Source: Pedobacter aquatilis (GTDB lineage: Bacteria; Bacteroidota; Bacteroidia; Sphingobacteriales; Sphingobacteriaceae). From it: 41,956 bases of DNA. Of this stretch, positions 24,577-31,827 are shown piece by piece. The notes under the pieces were generated by a model. It was not told the DNA's origin and did no database searches. It saw only the letters and a program-made list of their open reading frames with translations. The first letter of the stretch is position 1, and each line of letters starts with the position of its first letter. The position numbers and the translations under genes were made by a program. Where the stretch lies: contig NZ_JAUFPW010000003.1 in NCBI RefSeq assembly GCF_030409415.1, forward strand, positions 1 through 41,956, given 5' to 3'.

Positions 24577-25416
24577 TTATTCAACCGGATATTTTCCAAC
24601 CGCTTCAACTCCATTGTCTGTAAATTTTAATATTTCTGTCGTTATTGGATAACCTGATTGTTTGTATTCGTCAACAACTACTTTACCAATTCTACCTGAA
24701 AAGAATTCAAAGTCCTTCTCGGAAAAAATGTAGCAAAAATCTCTCACAGGAATTACAGCATAAAAAGGAAATCCAAAGTCTGTCTTAATTTTCTCTTTCA
24801 TTGTCGGTGCAAAGAGTAAAGCACCTTTTAATGTTGTATGTTCAACTTCTATTAATCCAAGTTTTCGATTTTCAATTGTGTCAAAAGTAATTGGTGTTGT
24901 TTTAAGTAATTTGTCAGCATTATTGTTAGCCTGAATGTCAATTTCGGTTTCTGTAATATTCCATTTTTTCAAGTCGTCCTTAGTTATCCAAGTAAGCTTG
25001 TCTTGTCCGCTATAAACATACACTTTGCTAAATTCATCTGTTACTTTAGCGTGTAAAAACTCTTGAAAGTCGTGGTCGTTTGGAAAAAGTGAAATGTAAA
25101 TTTCGTCTTTTGCGTCTTCCCAATTTTTAGGAAGCTCAATTGAGTAAGAAACCAAAGTTTGCACTAGGTCAGAAATATGACTTTTATCTTTATCTCGGTC
25201 GTAGTTTCTTCGCACATTGTCCAAACTTACTTTAAGTGTCATTTCTCCTTGTGAAATATAAATAAGTCCTGTTTCATCAACAGAGTCGATTTTCATTCCG
25301 TTACTTTCTATTTGAGATTTGAATTCGTCAAATACAAAATCTTTCTTTTTGTTGTCTTTACATCCAAATAGTCCAAACATTATTGTCAGTGTTATTATGT
25401 TTATGCAGTGTCTCAT
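24577..25416 (-). CDS. cassette 2 gene, DUF1444-like lipoprotein
   Basis: A 279-residue protein with lipoprotein signal (FGC, Cys19). The body has the look of DUF1444 (YtpQ/UPF0354): LIYISQGEMTLKVSLDNVRR near the N-terminus, a central mixed region, then DFGFPFYAVIPVRDFCYIFS and VVVDEYKQSGYPITTEILK at the end. This family has no known biochemistry. It starts 15 bases after the crossover at 25431/25432 and stops about 20 bases before attC2, so it is the sole gene of the cassette. Family assignment is moderate. Confidence 0.6.
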   Translation of the reverse strand: MRHCINIITLTIMFGLFGCKDNKKKDFVFDEFKSQIESNGMKIDSVDETGLIYISQGEMTLKVSLDNVRRNYDRDKDKSHISDLVQTLVSYSIELPKNWEDAKDEIYISLFPNDHDFQEFLHAKVTDEFSKVYVYSGQDKLTWITKDDLKKWNITETEIDIQANNNADKLLKTTPITFDTIENRKLGLIEVEHTTLKGALLFAPTMKEKIKTDFGFPFYAVIPVRDFCYIFSEKDFEFFSGRIGKVVVDEYKQSGYPITTEILKFTDNGVEAVGKYPVE

Positions 25417-25425
25417 TAAAATGGC

Positions 25426-25560
25426 AGGTAACGTTTTGCAGCTACACGCAGGGCGGGAATTTTAGCACTAAAGTTTGTTCGGAGAACTGAACTTTCGGCT
25501 TGCACCAATGTGTCTGCGAGGCACGAAACCCCGCCTTGCGTGTAGGTGCTGTTACCAGCA
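25426..25560 (-). repeat. attC-like site 1
   Basis: Ends of cassette 1, start of cassette 2. Arms: TAACG-ttttgcag-CTACACGCA-g-GGCGGG and CCCGCC-t-TGCGTGTAG-gtgct-GTTA. Cassette 1 starts GTTACCAGCA and this site begins TGCTGGTAAC, an exact 10-base complement. The TTTTAGCACTAAAGTTTG word in the centre matches sites 2, 3 and 5. Confidence 0.8.
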
Positions 25561-25576
25561 TGTGCTTTTCTCTCTG

Positions 25577-26206
25577 TCATACCCATCCTTCAAATTTGTC
25601 AACCATAAATTCGTCCGTGACAAAAGACTGCTCATAGTCATCAATCTCCAACGGAAATGTATGCAACGCTTGTTGTCCGTTTAAATAGCGTCCGTTCTGT
25701 GGGTCGTAAATAACTCCGTCGGTCAACTCCGCTAAAATAGCTGCGAAGAATAAACTAATTCTTAATTCGCTTTTGTTCCAAGATTTCCAGTTAAGCATCA
25801 CATCCTTTTTACATAGTTTGAGTAGTTTGTCAAGGTCTTTATCAGCTACAAAAGTTTCTTCTGTCTGATTTACCGATTTACTACCGCCAAAAAGTTTTGA
25901 TAAAAAAGATTTGCTCTCAGTCGGTGCAGCTTGTTGTTGAGCGTTTTTTAATTCTTCGTCAAAGTTAAAGTCGCTGAATAGGAGCTCAAAGCCTGTCATA
26001 ATTTCATAGTCAATGTTGTCATACTGCTTTGAGTGTCCAGGACGCACCTTCAATTTTATTGGTAGAAAGCCGGTGTCTGTCTGTTCGTCAAACTTAAATT
26101 CAGGATGGAACTCAATGTCCATGTGAAAGTCTGCAAATCGTTTTTTGATTTTGGGTATCAAGTCAGCCGAAAACCCTTTTGTATAAATATTGATGTCCAT
26201 TCCCAT
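25577..26206 (-). CDS. cassette 1 gene, unknown protein next to attI
   Basis: A 209-residue soluble protein starting MGMDINIYTK. Features: an N-terminal alpha/beta part (GFSADLIPKIKKRFADFHMDIEF), a basic-acidic middle with a low-complexity linker (AQQQAAPTESKSFLSKLFGGSK), and a C-terminal part with DPQNGRYLNGQ. No signal peptide or membrane segment, and no family recognised. As the cassette nearest attI, it is the most recently gained if the array works like an integron. The start at 26206 is an ATG; the ATG at 26200 is nearly as good. Confidence 0.55.
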   Translation of the reverse strand: MGMDINIYTKGFSADLIPKIKKRFADFHMDIEFHPEFKFDEQTDTGFLPIKLKVRPGHSKQYDNIDYEIMTGFELLFSDFNFDEELKNAQQQAAPTESKSFLSKLFGGSKSVNQTEETFVADKDLDKLLKLCKKDVMLNWKSWNKSELRISLFFAAILAELTDGVIYDPQNGRYLNGQQALHTFPLEIDDYEQSFVTDEFMVDKFEGWV

Positions 26207-26249
26207 AGTCAAATGTTTTTATTGTGTGGTCGTCCATTTAGCATTGCTG

Positions 26250-26337
26250 GTAACTTATTTATATAGCTCACAATATAGTACAAATTATACAACTATAAGT
26301 TGTATTTGTATGGTAAAAATGTATCACAATATACTAC
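26250..26337 (-). other. attI-like recombination site
   Basis: On the minus strand the crossover core AAATAAG^TTACCAGC joins cassette 1 to this region, which lies between it and the recombinase stop. The interval has a 17-base dyad TACAACT-ata-AGTTGTA (26288-26304) and two near-identical 13-mers, CACAATATAGTAC (26269) and CACAATATACTAC (26325), 56 bases apart. Such paired boxes are what a tyrosine recombinase would need, though binding is inferred. No full TAnnTTTG box for a cassette promoter was found; a one-base-off match (TATAATTTG) overlaps the dyad. Confidence 0.6.
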
Positions 26338-27380
26338 TATAAATCATCAAACGGACTCTTAATTTTTTGAATACTTTGAGTACTTACGTGGGTATAAATT
26401 TCTGTAGTCCTACTACTGCTATGTCCCAAGAGTTCTTGTATGTAGCGCAAATCAGTTCCCGCCTCCAACAAATGCGTGGCAAAGCTATGCCTAAGCCAAT
26501 GTAAAGAAACTGGTTTTTTTTGTCCTACTTTTTCTAAAGCTTGCTTTAGAACACTTTGTAAACTTTGTTCAGAATATTGCTCACCAGCTATTTGCCCTTC
26601 AAATAACCATTTCTCAGGTCGGTAAAATTTATAATACGCTCGTAGCAGCATTAAAATTTTTTCAGATAAAGGCGTAATTCTATCTTTTTTTCCTTTTGCC
26701 TGCCTTATTATTAAAATGCAACGTTTGCTATCTACATCCAAAGGTTTTAAATTTAAAAGCTCACTTCTTCTAAGTCCGCAGGCATAAATTAAGCTTAGCA
26801 TTGCACGATGTTTGATATTTACATGTGCATTTAAAATGGCCTTTATCTCTTCTTTGCTTAAAACATTGGGCAATGTTTTTTGATGTTTTGGGCGATGTAT
26901 TTTTGAAATATCTATAACCGTATTATGAACAATGCTAAAAAATAATTTTATTGCATTAACTATTTGGTTTTGGTACGATGCTGATAAATTATTCTTTAAT
27001 ATATACTCGTTAGTAAAATTTATAACATCATTATTATTAATTGCAGTAGAACTTTTATCGGTAAAATAATTTAGAAACACGTTTATAGCATCGGTGTAGG
27101 TTTTAATGGTGTTTTCGCTGTAACGTTTGCTTTTTAGCCAACAAATAAATTCATTTATCTGCGTTGCAGTTTCTAAATTGTTTTTATCACTTTTTTGTTT
27201 TGGTTCTATTTTAAATAGTTTTCTGTACGTTAGGTTGTTTGGTAAATGCCAAACTTTAAGCGAATTACTCCATTTAGCGCCCGACAGTTGTTTAAATCTG
27301 TTAATCAGCGCTTCATTTTTTTCGAAATATACGGCAATTCTGTTTTCTCCTTTATGCTTTATTAGCTTTGTGTTATACAT
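26337..27380 (-). CDS. tyrosine recombinase, XerC/XerD-type spacing, beside the cassette array
   Basis: A 347-residue site-specific recombinase. Residues 10-60 form an extra N-terminal region (RIAVYFEKNEALINRFKQLS, then GAKWSNSLKVWHLP); residues 75-155 are the SAM-like core-binding domain; the catalytic domain has Arg204 (CGLRRSE), Lys229, His294-x-x-Arg297 (HWLRHS), His320 and Tyr329 (IYTHVS). All six catalytic residues are present, so it should be active. Between KKDR and HWLRHS there are only about 65 residues, as in XerD, not about 115 as in IntI1, so the IntI-specific domain is missing. It ends 83 bases from the attI-like crossover and points toward the cassettes. The start at 27380 (MYNTK) avoids a repeat element. 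Confidence 0.85.
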   Translation of the reverse strand: MYNTKLIKHKGENRIAVYFEKNEALINRFKQLSGAKWSNSLKVWHLPNNLTYRKLFKIEPKQKSDKNNLETATQINEFICWLKSKRYSENTIKTYTDAINVFLNYFTDKSSTAINNNDVINFTNEYILKNNLSASYQNQIVNAIKLFFSIVHNTVIDISKIHRPKHQKTLPNVLSKEEIKAILNAHVNIKHRAMLSLIYACGLRRSELLNLKPLDVDSKRCILIIRQAKGKKDRITPLSEKILMLLRAYYKFYRPEKWLFEGQIAGEQYSEQSLQSVLKQALEKVGQKKPVSLHWLRHSFATHLLEAGTDLRYIQELLGHSSSRTTEIYTHVSTQSIQKIKSPFDDL

Positions 27381-27428
27381 AGGCGTTATAGATGCTTTAC
27401 CTAATTTAACGAAAACTTTGTTAATTAG

Positions 27429-27498
27429 CCCCGATAGAAATGAAAAGCCCGGAGCCCGAACTTGTTTCGGGAGAGGACTTGAAATGTATAGCGGGACT
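27429..27498. repeat. REP-like repeat upstream of the recombinase
   Basis: CCCGAACTTGTTTCGGG hairpin at 27455 plus flanking GCCCCGATAG and TATAGCGGGACT words that recur (in inverted form) near 41814-41850. It separates the recombinase start from the M28 peptidase gene and may mark the edge of the cassette element. Confidence 0.5.
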
Positions 27499-27590
27499 AA
27501 CATAAATAGAGGCTTCTGTTATTGCGCTTCAAATCATTTTACAGATTAAAATCGCCAAAAATTTATAAATTACGGTTTAAACTTATTTTT

Positions 27591-29243
27591 ATGAAGAAAA
27601 CCTTATTTTACATTTCTGCCTTAGCAATTGGCTTAACGGCCTGTACACAAAATGCTGAAACTACTGCCGATGCACCAGATTCCTTAGCTATTAAAGCAAT
27701 TAACGATTCGAGCTTAACCCAATATTTATCGGTTATTGCAGCCGATAGCCTGGAAGGCAGAAAACCCTTCACCAATGGCGAAACCAAAACCATAAATTAT
27801 TTAAAAGCAGAATTTGAAAAACTTGGTTTAAAACCCGGAAATGGCGATAGCTATTTTCAGGAAGTACCAATGGTTGAGATAAAGTCTGTTCCTGAAGATA
27901 AAATGATTTTTAAAGGCAATGGAAAGGAACTTTCTTTAAATTATCTAACAGAGTTTGTTGCTGGTTCTCGCCGGGTGCAGGAGGAGGTCAGCATTATAAA
28001 TTCGCCATTGGTATTTGCAGGTTACGGAATTGTTGCGCCAGAATATGGCTGGAATGATTATAAAAACCTTGATGTGAAAGGCAAAACAGTTGTAGTTTTA
28101 ATTAACGACCCTGGATTTGCAGATTCTACCCTGTTTAAAGGCAAAAATATGACTTATTACGGTCGTTGGACTTATAAGTTTGAAGAGGCATCGAGGCAAG
28201 GTGCCGCTGGTGTTTTAATTGTGCATGATACCGAACCAGCAGCTTACCCATGGACAGTGGTTAGAAGTGGTTGGTCTAAATCGAAACTCCAGCTGCAAGC
28301 ACCAGATAATGGCATGAACAGAACTATTGTTGAGGGTTGGATTGGTTTGGATGTGGCGAAAAAGTTATTTGCATTGGGCGGTCAATCTTTTGAGGTCTTG
28401 GCAACCAGTGCCCGTAAAAAGGAGTTTAAGGCTGTTGATTTGAAATCGACCACTTCGCTTACGGTTAAGAATAAAATTAAAAAATCGGTTACTCATAATG
28501 TTATTGCTATAATTCCTGGCGATAAACGTAAAGATGAAGCCATTATTTATTCGGCACATTGGGACCATTTAGGTGTTGGTGAAAAGGTTTTGGGCGATTC
28601 TATTTATAATGGTGCGGTTGATAATGCAACAGGCGTGGCTTCATTATTTGAAATTGCATCTGCATTTAAAAAATTACCGAAAGCGCCAGAAAGAAGTATT
28701 GTTTTTATTTCTTACACAGCAGAGGAGCAGGGTTTGCTAGGTTCTGAATATTATGCAAAGCATCCTGTATTTCCGCTAAAGAAAACGGTTGCAAATATTA
28801 ATATGGATATGATGGGGCTTGCCGGAAAGACAAAGGATATTGTGGTTTATGGTTTTGGTCAATCGGAGTTGGAGGATTATGCTGCCGCATCTGCTAAAAA
28901 GCAAAATCGGGTAATTGTACCAGATCCGGTTCCATCATCGGGTTTGTATTACCGATCTGACCATTTTAACCTAGCAAAAGTTGGTGTACCATCGCTTTTT
29001 ACAGGTTCTGGTGTAGATAACGTAAAAAACGGCAGGGAATGGGGATTGAAGCAAGTAGCCGATTTTACCAAAAACCGTTACCATTCGCCACAAGATAATT
29101 TTGATGCTAAAACATGGGATTTATCTGGTATTGTAGAGGATGTTCGGTTGGTGTTTGATTTAGGGTATAAATTGAGCAACGAAAGTCATTATCCGAAATG
29201 GAAAGAAGGCTCGGAGTTTAAGGCAATAAGGGATAAGAAGTAG
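27591..29243 (+). CDS. M28 family metallopeptidase lipoprotein with PA domain
   Basis: A 550-residue zinc aminopeptidase. Residues 1-20 form a lipoprotein signal (LTAC). The protease-associated (PA) domain lies around residues 115-225 within the first half (VFAGYGIVAPEYGWNDYKN, then GRWTYKFEEASRQGAAGVLI). Zinc ligands sit in the usual order: His in SAHWDHLG, Asp in NGAVDNATGVA, Glu pair in TAEEQGLLGS, Asp in NINMDMMG and His in RSDHFNLAKVG. All five sites are present, so it should be active. It trims N-terminal residues from peptides at the cell surface. The start at 27591 (MKKTLFY) is chosen; an upstream in-frame start adds an unlikely N-terminus. It is followed by the tandem array, without its own strong terminator. 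Confidence 0.9.
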   Translation: MKKTLFYISALAIGLTACTQNAETTADAPDSLAIKAINDSSLTQYLSVIAADSLEGRKPFTNGETKTINYLKAEFEKLGLKPGNGDSYFQEVPMVEIKSVPEDKMIFKGNGKELSLNYLTEFVAGSRRVQEEVSIINSPLVFAGYGIVAPEYGWNDYKNLDVKGKTVVVLINDPGFADSTLFKGKNMTYYGRWTYKFEEASRQGAAGVLIVHDTEPAAYPWTVVRSGWSKSKLQLQAPDNGMNRTIVEGWIGLDVAKKLFALGGQSFEVLATSARKKEFKAVDLKSTTSLTVKNKIKKSVTHNVIAIIPGDKRKDEAIIYSAHWDHLGVGEKVLGDSIYNGAVDNATGVASLFEIASAFKKLPKAPERSIVFISYTAEEQGLLGSEYYAKHPVFPLKKTVANINMDMMGLAGKTKDIVVYGFGQSELEDYAAASAKKQNRVIVPDPVPSSGLYYRSDHFNLAKVGVPSLFTGSGVDNVKNGREWGLKQVADFTKNRYHSPQDNFDAKTWDLSGIVEDVRLVFDLGYKLSNESHYPKWKEGSEFKAIRDKK

Positions 29244-29257
29244 TTTTTAGCTATTTT

Positions 29258-30175
29258 TTAGCTACAGATTAGATTATTTTATTTTGCCATTATTTGTTGA
29301 AATGGCTTCCGTGTATTCAGTGTTTCCGTGGCAACTATTTTTAGCCATAGATTAACAGATTACATTATTTTTTTTGCCATTATTTGTTAAAATGACTTCC
29401 GTGTATTCAGTGTTTCCGTGGCACTATTTTTACCCACAGATTTACAGATTACATTATTTTTTTTGCCATTATTTGTTAAAATGACTTCCGTGTATTCAGT
29501 GTTTCCGTGGCAACTATTTTTAGCCACAGATTAACAGATTACATTATTTTTTTGCCATTATTTGTTAAAATGACTTCCGTGTATTCAGTGTTTCCGTGGC
29601 AACTATTTTTAGCCCTAGATTTACAGATTAGATTATTTTATTTTGCCATTGTTTGTGAAAATGACTTCCGTGTATTCTGTGTTTCCGTGGCAACTATTTT
29701 TTAGCCACAGATCAACAGATTACATTATTTTTTTTGCCATTATTTGTTAAAATGACTTCCGTGTATTCAGTGTTTCCGTGGCAACTATTTTTAGCCACAG
29801 ATTTACAGATTACATTATTTTTTTGCCATTATTTGTTAAAATGACTTCCGTGTATTCAGTGTTTCCGTGGCAACTATTTTTAGCCACAGATTAACAGATT
29901 ACATTATTTTTTTGCCATTGTTTGTTAAAATGACTTCCGTGTATTCAGTGTTTCCGTGGCAACTATTTTTAGCCACAGATTTACAGATTAGATTATTTTA
30001 TTTTGCCATTGTTTGTGAAAATGACTTCCGTGTATTCAGTGTTTCCGTGGCAACTATTTTTAGCCACAGATTTACAGATTACATTATTTTTTTTGCCATT
30101 ATTTGTTAAAATGACTTCCGTGTATTCAGTGTTTCCGTGGCAACTATTTTTAGCCATAGATTTGCTAATATTTTT
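29258..30175. repeat. ten-copy tandem array, period 89-91 bp
   Basis: A unit of about 90 bases repeats ten times, marked by TGTTTCCGTGGC at 29321, 29411, 29500, 29589, 29680, 29771, 29860, 29949, 30040 and 30130. Each unit holds AGCCACAGATT, ACAGATTACATTA, a T-run, TTTGCCATTATTTGTTAAAA and ACTTCCGTGTATTCAGTG. Copies differ by a few bases and by T-run length, so the period varies. The in-frame Met-containing reading frames across it are artefacts. The same AGCCACAGATT word opens the hairpins at 12507 and 30198. Long identical units mean copy number is likely unstable. Confidence 0.92.
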
Positions 30176-30197
30176 CTTGATTTTAGTTAGAGAAAAA

Positions 30198-30239
30198 AAG
30201 CCACAGGCTAACAGAAATGAATCTGCTAATCTGTGGCTT
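30198..30239 (-). terminator. terminator of the beta-barrel gene
   Basis: AAGCCACAG pairs with CTGTGGCTT around an imperfect inner stem; on the minus strand a run of seven T follows. It lies about 26 bases beyond the stop at 30265 and is built from the same word as the tandem array. Confidence 0.65.
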
Positions 30240-30264
30240 CATTGTTGAATTTATTTACTGCTGA

Positions 30265-30867
30265 TTAAAAGTGAAACATTACACCTAATTTTGGAGCAAA
30301 TGTATCAGCTTCTAAACCGAAAGAGTTTGTAGTAGCTTTAGCACCAGTTGCTTCGTTTTTAGCTTGAAAATTTTGGTAACCTAAACCGTTAACTGAAACT
30401 TCGATACCAATTCTTTTAGTTGGGAAGAAAGCGAAACCTGGCGCTACATTTACACCGATTGATGTAGTAGAAGCAACTTTAGCACCTGTATCGCCATTTG
30501 GAGCAACAACTTTATTTGAACCGAAAGCCATTGGTACTGATAACTGACCGAAGAACTTAAACTGATCTGATAAACCAACATAGTAACGACCGAAAGGAGC
30601 AACAACAAATGCTTCGTTTTGAATTAAACGGCTAACTTCTTTATCTGATTGATAACCAACACCTGTACCAATTGCAAAGTTGTTGCCTACAAAATAACCA
30701 ACACTAGGAATAATGTTAAAGCTCACATCTGATTTCTGAGCACCTTCTACTTTAGTTGAATTGAAACCAACACTACCGCCTAAAATTACTTTTCCTTTTT
30801 CTGTTTGTGCATTAGCACTGTACACTAAACCTGCAACTGCTACTAATGATAATAATAGTTTTTTCAT
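30265..30867 (-). CDS. outer-membrane beta-barrel protein (OmpX/PorT-like size)
   Basis: A 200-residue protein with a clear signal peptide (ending ANAQ). The mature part is short alternating hydrophobic strands (VILGGSVGFNSTKV, NNFAIGTGVGYQS, GRYYVGLSDQFKFFGQLSVP), ending in the outer-membrane signature KLGVMFHF with terminal Phe. Size suggests an eight-stranded barrel. Function not predictable; such barrels are abundant in this phylum. Strong terminator after it and no close partner. Confidence 0.85.
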   Translation of the reverse strand: MKKLLLSLVAVAGLVYSANAQTEKGKVILGGSVGFNSTKVEGAQKSDVSFNIIPSVGYFVGNNFAIGTGVGYQSDKEVSRLIQNEAFVVAPFGRYYVGLSDQFKFFGQLSVPMAFGSNKVVAPNGDTGAKVASTTSIGVNVAPGFAFFPTKRIGIEVSVNGLGYQNFQAKNEATGAKATTNSFGLEADTFAPKLGVMFHF

Positions 30868-31145
30868 CTTTTTTATTATTTATTTGTTTTAATAAATAGC
30901 CAGTTTTTACTTTTTTAACTTCTGACTATATTTGGATAAAAGTCAACACTTGTGCCAAAAAACATTAATAAAGTCATTAAAAAATCAGATTATAGCTAAC
31001 TTGTTTATTAATAAACAGATATAATTTTGATGTTAAATCAATATTATTTTGTTGTGACTAAAAATTAATCGATTGATTAACTTCGGTAACTGTCAGGAAT
31101 TGACAATCTGACTTTTTTTGTATAAATGTCAGGTTTTTTGAAAGT
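30868..31145. other. gene-free spacer
   Basis: AT-rich region between the barrel gene start and the FMN reductase terminator. It presumably holds the barrel gene promoter; a TATATTTG word on the plus strand near 30925 has no gene to serve. A TGTCAGG..TTGACA pattern near 31090 looks like a decayed short repeat. Nothing else is supported. Confidence 0.4.
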
Positions 31146-31173
31146 GTTTTTGGCAGTTTGAACTGCCAAAAAC
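31146..31173 (-). terminator. rho-independent terminator of the FMN reductase gene
   Basis: GTTTTTGGCAGTT and AACTGCCAAAAAC form a perfect 13-bp stem. It starts 5 bases after the stop at 31178. The A/T ends of the arms supply the U-tract. Confidence 0.8.
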
Positions 31174-31177
31174 AAAA

Positions 31178-31735
31178 TTATACATGGCAGGCAGAAACGA
31201 GGTTTTCAACCTTTCTTTTTATAAGGTTCAACGTTTTATCATCTGTTAATTCTCCATTCTCATCGAATTTACTTTGTGCTTGTGCAATTAAAACTTCGGG
31301 CTGTAAAACAGGATTCATGTTTAAAAATGTAAAAACGGGTAGAAATGCGGTTTGCATTCTAACAGTTCCCCACATACCTTGTGTTGCGCCAATTAATGCC
31401 ACAGGTTTGTGCATTAAAGGGGAATCTTTGCCACGACTAGCCCAATCAATGGCATTTTTTAATCCACCAGGAATGGAAAAGTTATATTCGGGCGAAGAGA
31501 TTATGAATGCGTCTGCAGCAGCAAGCGCTTCTCTAAATTTGTTAACAGATTCTGGTCGCTCATTTACCTCGGGCAGGTCAATATCTGCAATATAAACCGG
31601 AACATCATCAAATGATATAATTTGGAATTCTATTCCTTCTGGTAATAAATCGCCGGCAATTTTTAAAAGCTTTGCATTGTAAGAGCCTTTTCTAAGGCTT
31701 CCGCATAAGCCAACTATTTTTTTATTCTTTTCCAT
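31178..31735 (-). CDS. NADPH-dependent FMN reductase family protein
   Basis: A 185-residue flavodoxin-like reductase. N-terminal LCGSLRKGSYNAKLL is the FMN phosphate loop (G-S-x-R-x-x-S-x-N), and SSPEYNFSIPGGLKNAIDWAS is the second FMN-contact loop of the YieF/ChrR-type family (SPEYNxSxPGxLKNAxDW). These enzymes reduce FMN, quinones, chromate or azo compounds with NAD(P)H. No signal peptide. The neighbouring divergent exporter at 31828 is about 90 bases away, so they share an intergenic promoter region. Confidence 0.9.
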   Translation of the reverse strand: MEKNKKIVGLCGSLRKGSYNAKLLKIAGDLLPEGIEFQIISFDDVPVYIADIDLPEVNERPESVNKFREALAAADAFIISSPEYNFSIPGGLKNAIDWASRGKDSPLMHKPVALIGATQGMWGTVRMQTAFLPVFTFLNMNPVLQPEVLIAQAQSKFDENGELTDDKTLNLIKRKVENLVSACHV

Positions 31736-31802
31736 CTTATTGTAACCTAATAAACTATTTAAAAGTTTTAATGCAATCTACAAACCAAAATGCGTAATTG
31801 TT

Positions 31803-31810
31803 TACATTTG
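31803..31810 (+). promoter_or_regulatory. candidate -7 box of the MFS gene
   Basis: TACATTTG matches TAnnTTTG and lies 17 bases before the chosen start. The -33 TTTG position holds no clear match, so it is tentative. Confidence 0.4.
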
Positions 31811-31827
31811 CATTAAGTACTTATTTT

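Larger units (their letters stand above)
20612..27380 (-). mobile_element. integron-like cassette array with tyrosine recombinase
   Basis: A recombinase gene, an attI-like site and six cassettes in one direction on the minus strand. Cassettes run between crossover points at 26253/54, 25431/32, 24428/29, 22802/03, 22094/95, 21323/24 and 20611/12, giving units of 822, 1003, 1626, 708, 771 and 712 bases, plus a distal GNAT unit of uncertain end. Five complete attC-like palindromes end the first five units. Most units hold one gene beginning 9-60 bases after the crossover and ending just before the palindrome. The layout is that of an integron, but the recombinase is not IntI by sequence and faces the other way. 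Confidence 0.75.

Noticed and set aside
24409..24652. Small plus-strand genes within attC sites (also 21335-21538 and 25475-25684)
   Set aside because: They lie in palindromes; their similar products follow from the shared site sequence, not from coding constraint.
25426..25560. Transposon terminal inverted repeats around single genes
   Set aside because: The palindromes occur once per gene at its 3' end, not as pairs flanking a transposase, and no target duplications are seen.
26337..27380. Classical integron integrase IntI
   Set aside because: Catalytic residues and the ending KSPFDDL resemble IntI, but the spacing between the Lys and HxxR motifs is about 50 residues shorter and the IntI-specific helix motif is absent.
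29258..30175. CRISPR array
   Set aside because: The whole 90-bp unit repeats, so there are no unique spacers of constant length, and no cas genes are near.
29507..30248. Open reading frames giving repeated MTSVYSVFPWQLFL proteins
   Set aside because: They are translations of the 90-bp tandem array in several frames, without start signals, and change with T-run length.
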